Notes: a model not told the origin generated them from the letters alone. 64,000 bases of DNA from Thalassotalea nanhaiensis (GCF_031583575.1 NZ_CP134146.1:2108001-2172000), one strand, 5' to 3'; shown: positions 48,207-57,348, numbered from the stretch's first letter. Numbers and translations: made by a program.

Positions 48207-49141
48207 TGTTTAGAGGACGTAGTTTACTGATTGTTGGTGTTGTTTGTTATTTATATAGTGTAAATGGGCATGGTTTTAACGATAATAATAAACAATTAAT
48301 CAATCATTTAGAACAGCTTTCTTCCTCGCGTTTTTCTGGTCGAGAGCCTGGCACCGTTGGGCATACTTTAGCGTCTAATTATATTGCTCAACATCTTATA
48401 TCTACATCTCCTTTAACGAATTCAATCACAGAGGTATTTACCTATAAATATGGGTTTAATAATAAACAGGGCACTAATCACCTTTTTATTAAAACCGGGA
48501 GCCTATATGAAAGAAAATATATTGTCATTACAGCTCATTACGATCATCTTGGAAAAAAATCGGGAAAAATTTACCATGGTGCAGATGATAATGCTTCTGG
48601 TGTAGCAGCATTGCTCACCTTAAAGTCTTGGTTGAGTTCAACAGATACAAACTATTCTATAGTACTATTAGCTACTGATGCCGAAGAGGAGGGCTTATAT
48701 GGAGCGAAGGCATTTTTATCAGCTTCAACAGTCAAAAAGTCAGATATTATTTTTAATATAAACTTAGATATGATCTCATATGGCACAAAGCAGCAGAATT
48801 TATATATTGTCGGTACTCGCAAAAGGCCTGAACTTAAAACTTTAGTAGAAAAAGTAAATCAAACCGCAGAGGTAAACTTTACCTATAAAAGTCGACTTAA
48901 AGATAACTCGATATCATCAGTTAAGTCTTATATTAATTTACACAAAGCCAGCGACCATTATGAGTTTCATAAAAGCGATATACCTTATTTGTTTGTCACC
49001 GGTGAAAATCATAAAAACTACCATTCTACTAATGATACGTTTGAAAATATTAATATGAGTTTTTATTCAGAAGCATTTGAAAGCATTAAAAACCTTATTT
49101 TAGCTGTTGATCAAGATTTATCTCAAAAAAATAAAATTTGA
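48206..49141 (+). CDS. M28-family zinc aminopeptidase, exported
   Basis: 311 residues. N-terminal signal peptide (SLLIVGVVCYLYSVNGHG). Peptidase M28 zinc ligands and catalytic acid in order: VITAHYDHLG (His), HGADDNASGVAALL (bridging Asp), ATDAEEEGLYGA (catalytic Glu and ligand Glu), INLDMIS (Asp) and the last His near HKNYHSTNDT. Co-translated with the TPR lipoprotein, which may dock it at a membrane. Probably trims peptides in the periplasm. Confidence 0.9.
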   Translation: MFRGRSLLIVGVVCYLYSVNGHGFNDNNKQLINHLEQLSSSRFSGREPGTVGHTLASNYIAQHLISTSPLTNSITEVFTYKYGFNNKQGTNHLFIKTGSLYERKYIVITAHYDHLGKKSGKIYHGADDNASGVAALLTLKSWLSSTDTNYSIVLLATDAEEEGLYGAKAFLSASTVKKSDIIFNINLDMISYGTKQQNLYIVGTRKRPELKTLVEKVNQTAEVNFTYKSRLKDNSISSVKSYINLHKASDHYEFHKSDIPYLFVTGENHKNYHSTNDTFENINMSFYSEAFESIKNLILAVDQDLSQKNKI

Positions 49142-49245
49142 ATCTCAAAATTTACCCTTTTACGTTATAATCAACTTTTGTTTATTTCACTATCATTTGA
49201 TTGCCTTATAACAGTCAAATTGATCAATCCATGGGAATTAATAAT

Positions 49246-49809
49246 ATGGATAAAAAGTTCATTACCGCACAAGAGCTTCTAGAGGACTCTTTTCGTGTCG
49301 CACATAAAGTATATAAAGATGGTTTTAAACCACAGTTTATTATTGGTATCTGGCGTGGTGGTGCACCAATTGGTATTGCTGTACAAGAGTATTTTGATTA
49401 TAAGGAAATAGAAACGGATCATATTGCTGTTCGTACTTCTTCTTATTATGGAATCAATCAACAATCAAAAGAAATTAAAGTACATGGCTTACATTATCTT
49501 ATTGAAAATGCCAATGCTGACGACTCATTGTTAATTGTTGATGACGTATTTGATTCAGGTCGAAGTGTTGCAGCATTAATTGATAAAATTAAAGAGCAAA
49601 TGCGTTTAAATACACCAAAAGATATTCGAGTTGCATGCCCATGGTACAAACCACAAAACTCTAAAGTAGATATAGTACCAGACTACTATGTTCACTCTTC
49701 TGATGAATGGCTAGTGTTCCCTCATGAATTATCAGGCTTGTCAAAAGAAGAGATTATCGCTGGCAAACAAGATTTAACAAACATTCATGATATATTATTT
49801 GATGAATAA
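49246..49809 (+). CDS. purine phosphoribosyltransferase-family protein
   Basis: 187 residues from ATG 49246, with TGGGAA 8 nt upstream; earlier in-frame ATG (49231) and TTG (49201) starts lack a site. Type I PRTase fold: FIIGIWRGGAPIGIAVQEYF as the hood entrance and the PRPP loop LLIVDDVFDSGRSVAAL. Related to hypoxanthine or xanthine/guanine phosphoribosyltransferases, recovering purine bases with PRPP; exact base is not readable. Single gene. Confidence 0.85.
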   Translation: MDKKFITAQELLEDSFRVAHKVYKDGFKPQFIIGIWRGGAPIGIAVQEYFDYKEIETDHIAVRTSSYYGINQQSKEIKVHGLHYLIENANADDSLLIVDDVFDSGRSVAALIDKIKEQMRLNTPKDIRVACPWYKPQNSKVDIVPDYYVHSSDEWLVFPHELSGLSKEEIIAGKQDLTNIHDILFDE

Positions 49810-49855
49810 TAAATTTTGAAACATGGAAGAAGGGCACATTAGTACTCTTTTTTTT

Positions 49856-50050
49856 ACTTCAGGGACGAAGGAATGCCAATTAAACATGGATGTTTATAAG
49901 ATTGGCTCACTTCAGGGATGAAGTAATGCAAATCACTAGGGACGGTATTAGATTTGTAGCATGGAAGTGCTTATCCTTCCGTGCCAAGGATGGCGACAAG
50001 GGAGGGGGTCGTCAGGGAGGAAGGAATGGCAAGTAAACAAGGATTGTATC
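49856..50050 (+). repeat. array of NGGA-loop hairpins (53-bp repeat family), possible CsrA-binding RNA
   Basis: Starts with two 53-bp units (ACTTCAGGGA at 49856 and 49909), the inverted form of the 14384-14472 units, then degenerate units. On the plus strand the hairpins are CTTC-AGGGAC-GAAG, AACA-TGGA-TGTT, ACTTCA-GGGA-TGAAGT, AGCA-TGGAAG-TGCT and GCCA-AGGA-TGGC, plus further GGA motifs (roughly ten in 200 nt). This loop/stem pattern equals the CsrA site ACANGGAUGU. The array ends just before a strong terminator. Either dispersed repeat DNA or a small regulatory RNA; see findings. Confidence 0.7.
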
Positions 50051-50069
50051 TTTACTTTTGAGTAAAAAT

Positions 50070-50098
50070 AAAAAAAGGTCTCTACTGAGACCTTTTTA
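50070..50098. terminator. bidirectional terminator
   Basis: AAAAAAAGGTCTC-TACT-GAGACCTTTTT: strong stem with A- and T-runs. It serves the phosphoribosyltransferase/hairpin array on plus and mipA on minus. Confidence 0.92.
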
Positions 50099-50119
50099 TA
50101 TAAACTAATATAAACGCTA

Positions 50120-50917
50120 TTAGAATGTGTAAGTAGCACCAAATAATGCGGTAGTACCTGAATCTTCCATTCCTGCGCCACGATTTGTTGGAGCGTCAGC
50201 AATTGCATCACCGTAAGATGTTGCTAACACTGCACCAATCAATGTCCATTTAGGCGCGATGTTGTATGTACCAACTAGGCCAACAGAAACGTTTGTTGTA
50301 CTCTCGCCACCTGAGAATATTGGGTCACCAGAATTTGCATTTGCGCCATAGTAGAAGTAATTAACTGAATCTTCTGATAGTGATTCAGCTTTTACCATAC
50401 CAGTAAGTGTACCTTTAGCTGATGCCAAGAACGTATAGCTCGCAGTAATGTGCATTTCACCACCGCTGTCTTCTTCAGAAGAACCTAATAAAGATGCATC
50501 TAATTTGAACATGCCAGATTTCCATTGAGCACGAACACCAGCTAAACCGGTATCGTCAACTTCATGGCTTGTCCAAGGACCATCGCCGCGGTCATAACCT
50601 TTTCGTGATTGAGCAACTAAACCTAAACGGAAGCCAGTATCAGCTGGTTTCCAAGCCCACCAACCAAGTTTGTTGTATTCAAAGTAAAATGTATCGTTGT
50701 AGCTTACATTTATTAATGGTACGCCTGTAGATTCTGTGTCATCAACACCGGCAAATGTAGGTGCATTCACCACACCTAGACCAACAGATGCTTTCCAACC
50801 CGATTTAGCTTCAGTTGGAGTGTCTGGCACATCACTCACGCTACCTGCAACACCAGAGCCACCAGCCATAGCTGAAGTTGACGCTAATAATAGCGACGTA
50901 ATTAATAGTTTTTTCAT
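50120..50917 (-). CDS. MipA/OmpV-family outer-membrane protein
   Basis: 265 residues. Cleavable signal peptide MKKLLITSLLLASTSAMAGG, then a beta-barrel rich in alternating aromatic and polar residues, ending in the outer-membrane signature ATYTF with C-terminal Phe. Family segments WKASVGLGVVNAPTFAG and GAVLATSYGDAIAD are typical. MipA in E. coli bridges MltA and PBP1B; OmpV types are porin-like. AAGGAT precedes the start. The 310-bp spacer to the next gene is AT-rich. Confidence 0.9.
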   Translation of the reverse strand: MKKLLITSLLLASTSAMAGGSGVAGSVSDVPDTPTEAKSGWKASVGLGVVNAPTFAGVDDTESTGVPLINVSYNDTFYFEYNKLGWWAWKPADTGFRLGLVAQSRKGYDRGDGPWTSHEVDDTGLAGVRAQWKSGMFKLDASLLGSSEEDSGGEMHITASYTFLASAKGTLTGMVKAESLSEDSVNYFYYGANANSGDPIFSGGESTTNVSVGLVGTYNIAPKWTLIGAVLATSYGDAIADAPTNRGAGMEDSGTTALFGATYTF

Positions 50918-51075
50918 TTTATTATCCTTAAAGACAAATACAAACCTAGGTTAAAGGCTAATTATTTTTATAAGGGAATTCATTTAATTCCTCTTGATAT
51001 TAAGTATTAGTTCAAAACGTAAACTATGCAAGAAAATATAAGTAAAAATTACAAATTTCTAAGAAAAATCATAAA

Positions 51076-51097
51076 GTTGTAATCGCTTGATTACAAA
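51076..51097. promoter_or_regulatory. inverted repeat in the mipA/pqiA spacer
   Basis: GTTGTAATC-GCTT-GATTACAAAC: 8-9-bp dyad in the divergent promoter region. Looks like an operator; no regulator can be named. Rest of 50918-51227 shows nothing else. Confidence 0.4.
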
Positions 51098-51227
51098 CCA
51101 GTTTGTTTATTGAGCTAAATCAAGTGGATTAAAATAAATATATGCATATAAAGCTTGCCTAATCTCTGTTTATTAATACAATCATATACATAGAAGTTCA
51201 AATACATATTATTGGGGCGACACTACT

Positions 51228-51836
51228 TTGAATCAAACGCAATTTGCTTGTTATGAGTGCGATACTTTAATAACAGTCACTTCGATAAATGAAGGGGAGA
51301 TTGCTAGTTGCCCAAGATGTCATCATCATATTTTAGATAAAAAACATGATTCAATTAACCGTACTCTCGCAATAAGTGGTACGGGGCTTTTATTGTTTAT
51401 ACCTGCTGTTTTTTTTCCATTAATGTCTATGCAATTATTGTCAGTAGAAAGTTCTGCAAGTTTAATATCCGGAATAGCGGCACTTTGGCAAACCAAGCTT
51501 TACTTTGTTGCAACCTTAATTTTTCTATTTTGCGTGTTATCTCCTTTAATAAAATTAACCGCTGCTTTTGTTGTTACTTTGGGTTTTAAACACAATAAAC
51601 ATCAGCATCCTTTCTATAAACAATTGTTATTGTTCTATCATCATGTTGATAGTTGGGAAATGTTAGAAGTGTTTTTGATAGGCATTTTGGTGTCTATTAT
51701 AAAGCTAAAAGACATGGCTGATTTATCCTTTAATCTAGGACTGTTGTGTTTCAGTGCTTTTATGCTTTGTGTCTTATCTTTAAAAATCACGTTAGACAAG
51801 CAAATGATCTGGGATGATCTAAACTATGAGCGCTGA
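51228..51836 (+). CDS. PqiA/LetA-like membrane protein, N-terminal half
   Basis: 202 residues beginning at TTG 51228 (GGGGCG upstream). Zinc-ribbon-like CYECDTLITV ... ASCPRCHHHI at the N-terminus, then four membrane helices of the PqiA domain (GTGLLLFIPAVFFPLMSMQ, SPLIKLTAAFVVTLG). E. coli PqiA and LetA are single proteins with two such domains; here they are two genes overlapping by 11 bp. They work with MCE-domain proteins in lipid transport between inner and outer membranes. Confidence 0.9.
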   Translation: MNQTQFACYECDTLITVTSINEGEIASCPRCHHHILDKKHDSINRTLAISGTGLLLFIPAVFFPLMSMQLLSVESSASLISGIAALWQTKLYFVATLIFLFCVLSPLIKLTAAFVVTLGFKHNKHQHPFYKQLLLFYHHVDSWEMLEVFLIGILVSIIKLKDMADLSFNLGLLCFSAFMLCVLSLKITLDKQMIWDDLNYER

Positions 51837-52500
51837 TCAAAATACAACTGTGCATGACATTCAGACAGCTAAATCTAAAGGTTTGGCACAATGTCATGTC
51901 TGTAAACTGTTAGTCCGTGTTGAAGAAACAGTAGATAACTATTGCCCACGGTGTGATAGCAAGATTCATATGCGTATTTATGACTCTTTACAGCGCTGTT
52001 GGGCGTTGACCATTTGTTCGCTAATAGCGTTTATCCCTGCCAATGCCTATCCTATAATGACTATTTTGTACTTTGGTAAAGGCCAACCCGATACAATTTT
52101 GTCTGGCATAATTTTGTTACTTAAACTTGGCATGTATCCAATTGCAGCCATTGTATTTATCGCCAGTTTTGTTGTGCCATTAGCAAAAATCATAGGTTTG
52201 TTTGTATTATTAGTCTCATTAAAAAATAAATCTAAATTTACCAAACAGCAAAGAACCAAGATGTACAGATACATCGAATTATTTGGTCGTTGGTCAATGC
52301 TTGATGTTTTTGTCGTGGCATTATTGGTCGCGTTAGTTGAAATAGGAGCTGTCGTTGAAGTTGTGGCTGGGGCAGGAGCAACGGCTTTTGGACTGATGGT
52401 GATTTTAACTATATTTGCTGCTAATAGCTTTGATCCTCGCTTGTTATGGGACGAGGAAAACGAAGAAGATGCTTTTAATAATTTAACAGAAGAAAAATAA
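51826..52500 (+). CDS. PqiA/LetA-like membrane protein, C-terminal half
   Basis: 224 residues. Second PqiA domain with zinc-ribbon CHVCKLLVRV ... YCPRCDSKIHMR and helices with IAFIPANAYPIMTILYFG and VVPLAKIIGLFVLLVSL. ELFGRWSMLDVFVVALLVAL is the typical last block. Expected to pair with the previous protein as a LetA-like unit supporting the MCE tunnel protein, whose gene starts 2 bp after this one. Confidence 0.92.
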   Translation: MSADQNTTVHDIQTAKSKGLAQCHVCKLLVRVEETVDNYCPRCDSKIHMRIYDSLQRCWALTICSLIAFIPANAYPIMTILYFGKGQPDTILSGIILLLKLGMYPIAAIVFIASFVVPLAKIIGLFVLLVSLKNKSKFTKQQRTKMYRYIELFGRWSMLDVFVVALLVALVEIGAVVEVVAGAGATAFGLMVILTIFAANSFDPRLLWDEENEEDAFNNLTEEK

Positions 52501-52502
52501 AT

Positions 52503-55487
52503 ATGAGTGAAGAACAAGCTGTAATTTCAAATAAATCGCCAATTTCATCCATATGGTTATTACCTGTTTTGGCTGCTTTAATTGGTTTATGGTTATTATT
52601 TAAATCTTTCAGCGATGCTGGTGTTGATATCATAGTAAAAACAGACAGTGCTGATGGCATCGTTGCGGGTAAAACTGAAGTTCGCTACAAGGGTTTTCCA
52701 GTTGGTTTAGTAAAAGCTTTAGATTTAGAAGACCTCAATACAGTATTAGTGTCTATTGAAGTTAATAACAGCGTCAAAAAATATCTTTCTGAAAATACAT
52801 TGTTTTGGTTGGTAAAACCAAAAATTAGTTTGTCTGGTGTATCTGGTCTCGATACTGTTATAACGGGTAACTACTTTGAACTTTTGCCAGAAGAAGGCAA
52901 TACATTTGTTAAAGAGTTTGTCGCTTTAAATGAGCCACCACCAAAGTCAGAAGATGCGCCAGGGTTACATGTTACCCTTCATGCGAAAGAGCTAGGCTCA
53001 ATAACACATGGGAGCAGTATCTATTTTAAACAAATTAAAGTTGGTGAAGTGTATGGGTATGATTTTTCTGACGATAAAAGCCATATAAAAATCCATTTGT
53101 TAATAGAAGAACAGTACAAAGATTTGGTTAAATTAAATTCTCGCTTTTGGAATGCCAGTGGTATTGAGATGGCAGGGGACTTATCTGGATTTAAATTGAG
53201 AACTCAATCTTTATCATCGATTATAGGAGGCGGCATCGCCTTTTATACACCAGAGTTAGGCGACACTAAAACAAAAGTAGAGAACTTTACTGAATACCCT
53301 TTATTCGAAGGTTTTGATGAAGCAAAGTCCGGCATTATCGTTAAGATGAATTTTCCTCGTAACAGCGGTATAAAAGCTGGGATCACAAAAGTGATTTTTG
53401 AAGGTGTTGAAGTTGGTTTAATAGAGGACTTTGTCTATAACCAGGCAAAAGGAGGTGTAACAGCTACCGTATTATTTGATCCTCGTTTAGAACCTTATCT
53501 ATTAAGCAATATGGAATTTTGGTTAGTAAAACCACGTATAAGCCTAGCTGGAGTTTCTAACATTGATCGCTTGCTTAGTGGTACTTATGTATCTTTTAGA
53601 CTCGGCGATGGTGAGCCTAGTCGCGAGTTTGATGTATTACCATCAGTACCTGCTTTAAAATATACTGAAGAAGGCCTGCACCTTAACATAGTTGCCAACA
53701 GTGTTGATTCATTATCGTTTGGCTCTCCGGTGTTTTATAAAAACTTACAAGTAGGTAGTGTCCAGGATCATAAACTGTCTGATAATCAACGTTTCTTTAA
53801 CGTTCATATTCATATTGAAAAAGAATATGCGCACTTGATCAATTCAACATCAGTTTTCTTCGAACAAGGCGGTGTTGAAGTGACAGGATCTTTAAAAGGT
53901 TTCACGGTTAAAACATCTCCTATACAGTCGATGTTAATTGGTGGTGTCTCTTTTCATACTGTCGATTTTGACAACGTCGAAGCGGTTAAGAATGGGGCTT
54001 CTTTTGATTTAAACAGAAATTTTGAAGATGCGTTAAATACCGAATTAGTAACGATTATTGCGGCTAATAAATATGAGCTTACGCCAGGCATTACTAAATT
54101 AATGTTTGCGGATAAACAAATAGGTACGATTAAAGACATCAAGCCAAGTTCCGACTTAAAGTCGTCAATCTTAACTATTGGTTATCATCGAGATTATAAA
54201 GAATTATTTAAAGAAGATTCAAAAATTTGGATTGTTGAGCCTAAATTATCTAGTGGTAATTTAGCCGGTTTCAGTGCATTAATCTCAGGAACATTCATAC
54301 AAGTTAAACCTGGTAACAGTGCTAAATATAAAAACAGCTTTAAACTGTTAGCTAAAGCACCGCCATCTTCTGCTGAAGATGAGGGCTTACAACTGGTATT
54401 TAAGTTGAAAACTGCCGGTTCAATTGAAAAGGGCACGCCAATTTCTCATAAGAAAATGGTTATCGGTATAGTTGATTCTGTTAATTTTAGTGCTGATGGA
54501 AAACACATAGAAGTGGCTGCAACTATAGCTGATAGTTTTAGATACTTAGTTAGTAACAGTTCTCAGTTTTACCAAAGTAGCGGTATTAGAGCCCATGCAG
54601 ATATGACAGGCATGACCATACAGACTGAAAGCTTGCAAAGCATCATTCGTGGCGGCATTGCTCTTGATAACGAACGAGCAAATTTAGACGATTTGGCTGC
54701 AGAAATGGCCGAATTTATCCTACATCCAAACTTTGACACGATGAACCAATCAGGGAAAGAAGTAAGTTTAGTATTTAATGAAGTGGTTGATATTAAAGTG
54801 AACGCTAGCGTTCAATATGCGGGTCATATTGTTGGCCATGTTATGTCAGTTTCCCTTAACGATGAATTAACTCAAACCAAGTTATTGCTAACATTAAGCA
54901 AAAGTCATCCGCAATTAAGCGCTACAGACACAAAGTTCTGGTTGGTTAAACCGGAAGTTAGTGTGGCAAGAGTTGCCAATGCCAAAGCTTATTTTACAGG
55001 TAATTATATTGGCGTTTTACCTGGTAACGGTGAAGATGAAACAAATTTCATAGGTTCAATTAGTGAGCCGGCAACAACGACAAAACCAACTGGAGTTAAT
55101 ATCGTATTAACCAGCGATGTTAAAGGTTCAATTAATATTAATAATCCTGTCTATTATCGTCAGGTAAAAGTTGGCAGAGTGTTAGGCGTAAATCTAAATG
55201 AAAATTCAGATGGTGTTTATGTTTATATAAATATTGATGATCAACATAAGCATTTAGTTAATAACAAAACAAAGTTCTATAATGCCAGCGGAATAAAAAT
55301 CGATGCAGGTTTATTTTCAGGCGTTAAAGTAGACACAACATCCATAGATGCCATTTTAGCCGGCGGTATAGCATTTGCGACGCCGGAAGATAATGACGCA
55401 ACGGTAATTGAAGATGGTCACATATTTAAACTGAATGCCGAAGCTGAAGAAAGTTGGCATAACTGGAAACCTCAGCTTAATAGATAA
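52503..55487 (+). CDS. LetB/PqiB-like protein with eight MCE domains
   Basis: 994 residues. One N-terminal transmembrane helix (about 16-33), then eight MCE domains starting near residues 41, 154, 278, 395, 515, 630, 752 and 871. Odd domains carry the tail FWLVKPRISLAGVS (or a variant) and even domains a tail like NASGIEMAGDLSGFKLRT with SIIGGGIAF, so the protein is four copies of a two-domain unit. E. coli LetB (seven MCE) and PqiB (three) form stacked hexameric rings that make a hydrophobic tunnel for phospholipids between membranes. Domain count by eye. Coupled to both PqiA-like genes. Confidence 0.92.
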   Translation: MSEEQAVISNKSPISSIWLLPVLAALIGLWLLFKSFSDAGVDIIVKTDSADGIVAGKTEVRYKGFPVGLVKALDLEDLNTVLVSIEVNNSVKKYLSENTLFWLVKPKISLSGVSGLDTVITGNYFELLPEEGNTFVKEFVALNEPPPKSEDAPGLHVTLHAKELGSITHGSSIYFKQIKVGEVYGYDFSDDKSHIKIHLLIEEQYKDLVKLNSRFWNASGIEMAGDLSGFKLRTQSLSSIIGGGIAFYTPELGDTKTKVENFTEYPLFEGFDEAKSGIIVKMNFPRNSGIKAGITKVIFEGVEVGLIEDFVYNQAKGGVTATVLFDPRLEPYLLSNMEFWLVKPRISLAGVSNIDRLLSGTYVSFRLGDGEPSREFDVLPSVPALKYTEEGLHLNIVANSVDSLSFGSPVFYKNLQVGSVQDHKLSDNQRFFNVHIHIEKEYAHLINSTSVFFEQGGVEVTGSLKGFTVKTSPIQSMLIGGVSFHTVDFDNVEAVKNGASFDLNRNFEDALNTELVTIIAANKYELTPGITKLMFADKQIGTIKDIKPSSDLKSSILTIGYHRDYKELFKEDSKIWIVEPKLSSGNLAGFSALISGTFIQVKPGNSAKYKNSFKLLAKAPPSSAEDEGLQLVFKLKTAGSIEKGTPISHKKMVIGIVDSVNFSADGKHIEVAATIADSFRYLVSNSSQFYQSSGIRAHADMTGMTIQTESLQSIIRGGIALDNERANLDDLAAEMAEFILHPNFDTMNQSGKEVSLVFNEVVDIKVNASVQYAGHIVGHVMSVSLNDELTQTKLLLTLSKSHPQLSATDTKFWLVKPEVSVARVANAKAYFTGNYIGVLPGNGEDETNFIGSISEPATTTKPTGVNIVLTSDVKGSININNPVYYRQVKVGRVLGVNLNENSDGVYVYINIDDQHKHLVNNKTKFYNASGIKIDAGLFSGVKVDTTSIDAILAGGIAFATPEDNDATVIEDGHIFKLNAEAEESWHNWKPQLNR

Positions 55488-55498
55488 AACAGCTTATT

Positions 55499-55789
55499 AT
55501 GTATATTATGAATTTTATAAAACAAAATATAACTGTAATTTTTTTCAGCATTTTATTGTTTATTTTTGGAAAAATTCTATTAACAGAGAGTCAGCAAATC
55601 GTGAATTGGGGTGCGTCTGCTTTATTTTATATGATCGGTTTCCATTGGATTTTGGCTTATTTCACCAATAGTATAATGTTCGCACCGTATGTCACCCTTA
55701 AAGCTGAAGGAAGTGATGGTAATAAATTTGTTAGATTAATTTTTATGTTGTTCGGATTTGTGTTTTGTATAGCTGCAATTATCAAATGA
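55499..55789 (+). CDS. small membrane protein, unknown
   Basis: 96 residues (or 93 from the ATG at 55508) with three hydrophobic helices: IFFSILLFIFGKILL, ASALFYMIGFHWILAYF and LIFMLFGFVFCIAAII. No ribosome site of note, but it begins 11 bp after the MCE gene and is probably in the same transcript. A role with the lipid-transport complex is inferred from position only. Family not recognised. Confidence 0.65.
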   Translation: MYIMNFIKQNITVIFFSILLFIFGKILLTESQQIVNWGASALFYMIGFHWILAYFTNSIMFAPYVTLKAEGSDGNKFVRLIFMLFGFVFCIAAIIK

Positions 55790-55936
55790 TACATTCATTA
55801 CGAAAATTATTCCGACGCTTATGTGGCTGTATATATGAAGTTTACGAAAACTGATAGGTTTGTATTTGGGAATATAAGTGATTGTAAATAGACATAGAAG
55901 CGTATATAGACTCATAAGGGCATCTTTATTACATTA

Positions 55937-55968
55937 AAATGTCCGTTAATGTTAATTAGTGGACATTT
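55937..55968. repeat. inverted repeat between the MCE operon and the recombinase
   Basis: AAATGTCC - 16 nt - GGACATTT. Could be a weak terminator or a recombinase-binding site; the 275-bp spacer shows nothing else. Confidence 0.35.
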
Positions 55969-56064
55969 GGTTTTAAACTATTTAACATAGGCTCTAACGC
56001 TGCTACTTAATTAAATTTAAGAAATGGCGTTTTAATCAATAATAATAACTTCGGTGCTTTTACT

Positions 56065-57342
56065 ATGTCAGATGTTTTCAACGCTGAGCCTTTATTCGAT
56101 TCTCATCGATATTTCCAACTTATTCATAAAAACACTTTATTCTGTGATGACAACCCAACCGTTAAATCATTTGTCGAACTTTCTGTTAAATCTGTGCCTG
56201 ATGCATTAGAAGATTATCGATATACAAAAGAGTTTCTACAATCTAAAGGACGCCGCAATGAAGCAACGTATAATTTGTTTCGCGGTGAAACTGAAAAGTT
56301 TTTATTGTGGTCTTGGCTCATTGCTAAAAAATCTGTTGTGCAATTAAAGCGCCGTGATTTAGAAACCTACATTGATTTTATTAATAAGCCTCCACATTAT
56401 TGGATTGCTGATAATGTATATCGACGCTTTGATAATCGTAACGGTATTCGAGATGTGAACCCTGACTGGCGGCCGTTTGCGATTAAAATCCCTAAAGCTC
56501 AACGCCTGGATAAAATTGACCATAAACAAAAGAAGCTTAATTATAAATGTTCACAAGATACGCTTAAAGCAACGTTCTCAGTGCTTAATGTCTATTATGA
56601 CTATTTAGTTACCGAAGATTATGCATTTGGTAACGCCATTGCATCTGTAAAGAAAGATTGTCCCTATTTAATAAAAGACAGTTCTTTTACCGAAGTTAAG
56701 CGATTATCAAGCTTACAGTGGGATTATATCCTTGAAAGCGCAACTAAAATGGCTGATGAAAACGAAGATCATGAACGCACCCTATTCATTATTGCCAGTC
56801 TAAAAACCCTATATTTACGTATATCCGAGCTGTCTGAACGGAGCAATTGGGCGCCAGTTATGGGCCATTTTTGGCAAGATAAAGACAAAAATCACTGGTT
56901 TAAAGTCTTTGGTAAAGGCTCTAAACAAAGAGATGTATCAGTGCCCGACTCATATCTTTTATACCTGGAACGCTACCGTGAATGCCGTGGCTTATCAGGG
57001 TATCCACTATCCAGTGAAACAGACCCTTTGATCCATAAGCTTAAAGGCTCTGGCGGTATGACTTCAAGACAATTACGACGCATTGTTCAACAGGCTTTTG
57101 ACTTTGCTTACGAGCAAATGGTTAGAGAAGGTTTTAGCAATGAAGCACAAACATTAAAAGAAGCCACAACTCATTGGCTTAGACACACAGGCGCTTCTAT
57201 GGACATAGATTCAAGACCATTGAAACATATGGCTGATGAATTGGGTCATGCGAGCATGGGCACTACAGATAGAGTGTACGTACAGTCTGATCATCTAGAA
57301 CGAGCTAAATCAGGTAAGAAACGTCTTATTGAAAGTAAGTAA
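56065..57342 (+). CDS. solitary tyrosine recombinase/integrase
   Basis: 425 residues. SAM-like core-binding region (about 60-210) and catalytic domain with the complete set: Arg in LYLRISELSER, Lys in FGKGSKQRDV, HxxR in THWLRHTGAS, His in DELGHASMGTT and nucleophile Tyr in DRVYVQS. No phage, plasmid or cassette genes adjoin it, no tRNA is at either side, and no direct repeats were seen that would mark att sites. It might be a domesticated recombinase. Followed by a palindromic terminator-like repeat. Confidence 0.9.
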   Translation: MSDVFNAEPLFDSHRYFQLIHKNTLFCDDNPTVKSFVELSVKSVPDALEDYRYTKEFLQSKGRRNEATYNLFRGETEKFLLWSWLIAKKSVVQLKRRDLETYIDFINKPPHYWIADNVYRRFDNRNGIRDVNPDWRPFAIKIPKAQRLDKIDHKQKKLNYKCSQDTLKATFSVLNVYYDYLVTEDYAFGNAIASVKKDCPYLIKDSSFTEVKRLSSLQWDYILESATKMADENEDHERTLFIIASLKTLYLRISELSERSNWAPVMGHFWQDKDKNHWFKVFGKGSKQRDVSVPDSYLLYLERYRECRGLSGYPLSSETDPLIHKLKGSGGMTSRQLRRIVQQAFDFAYEQMVREGFSNEAQTLKEATTHWLRHTGASMDIDSRPLKHMADELGHASMGTTDRVYVQSDHLERAKSGKKRLIESK

Positions 57343-57348
57343 AACAAT

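Noticed and set aside
49948-50211. 87-codon minus-strand frame over the hairpin array
   Set aside because: Translation of repeat hairpins; overlaps mipA 3' end out of frame and crosses a terminator.
56065-57342. Prophage or genomic island around the integrase
   Set aside because: Flanking genes are housekeeping-type on both sides; no phage genes, att repeats or change in base composition by eye.
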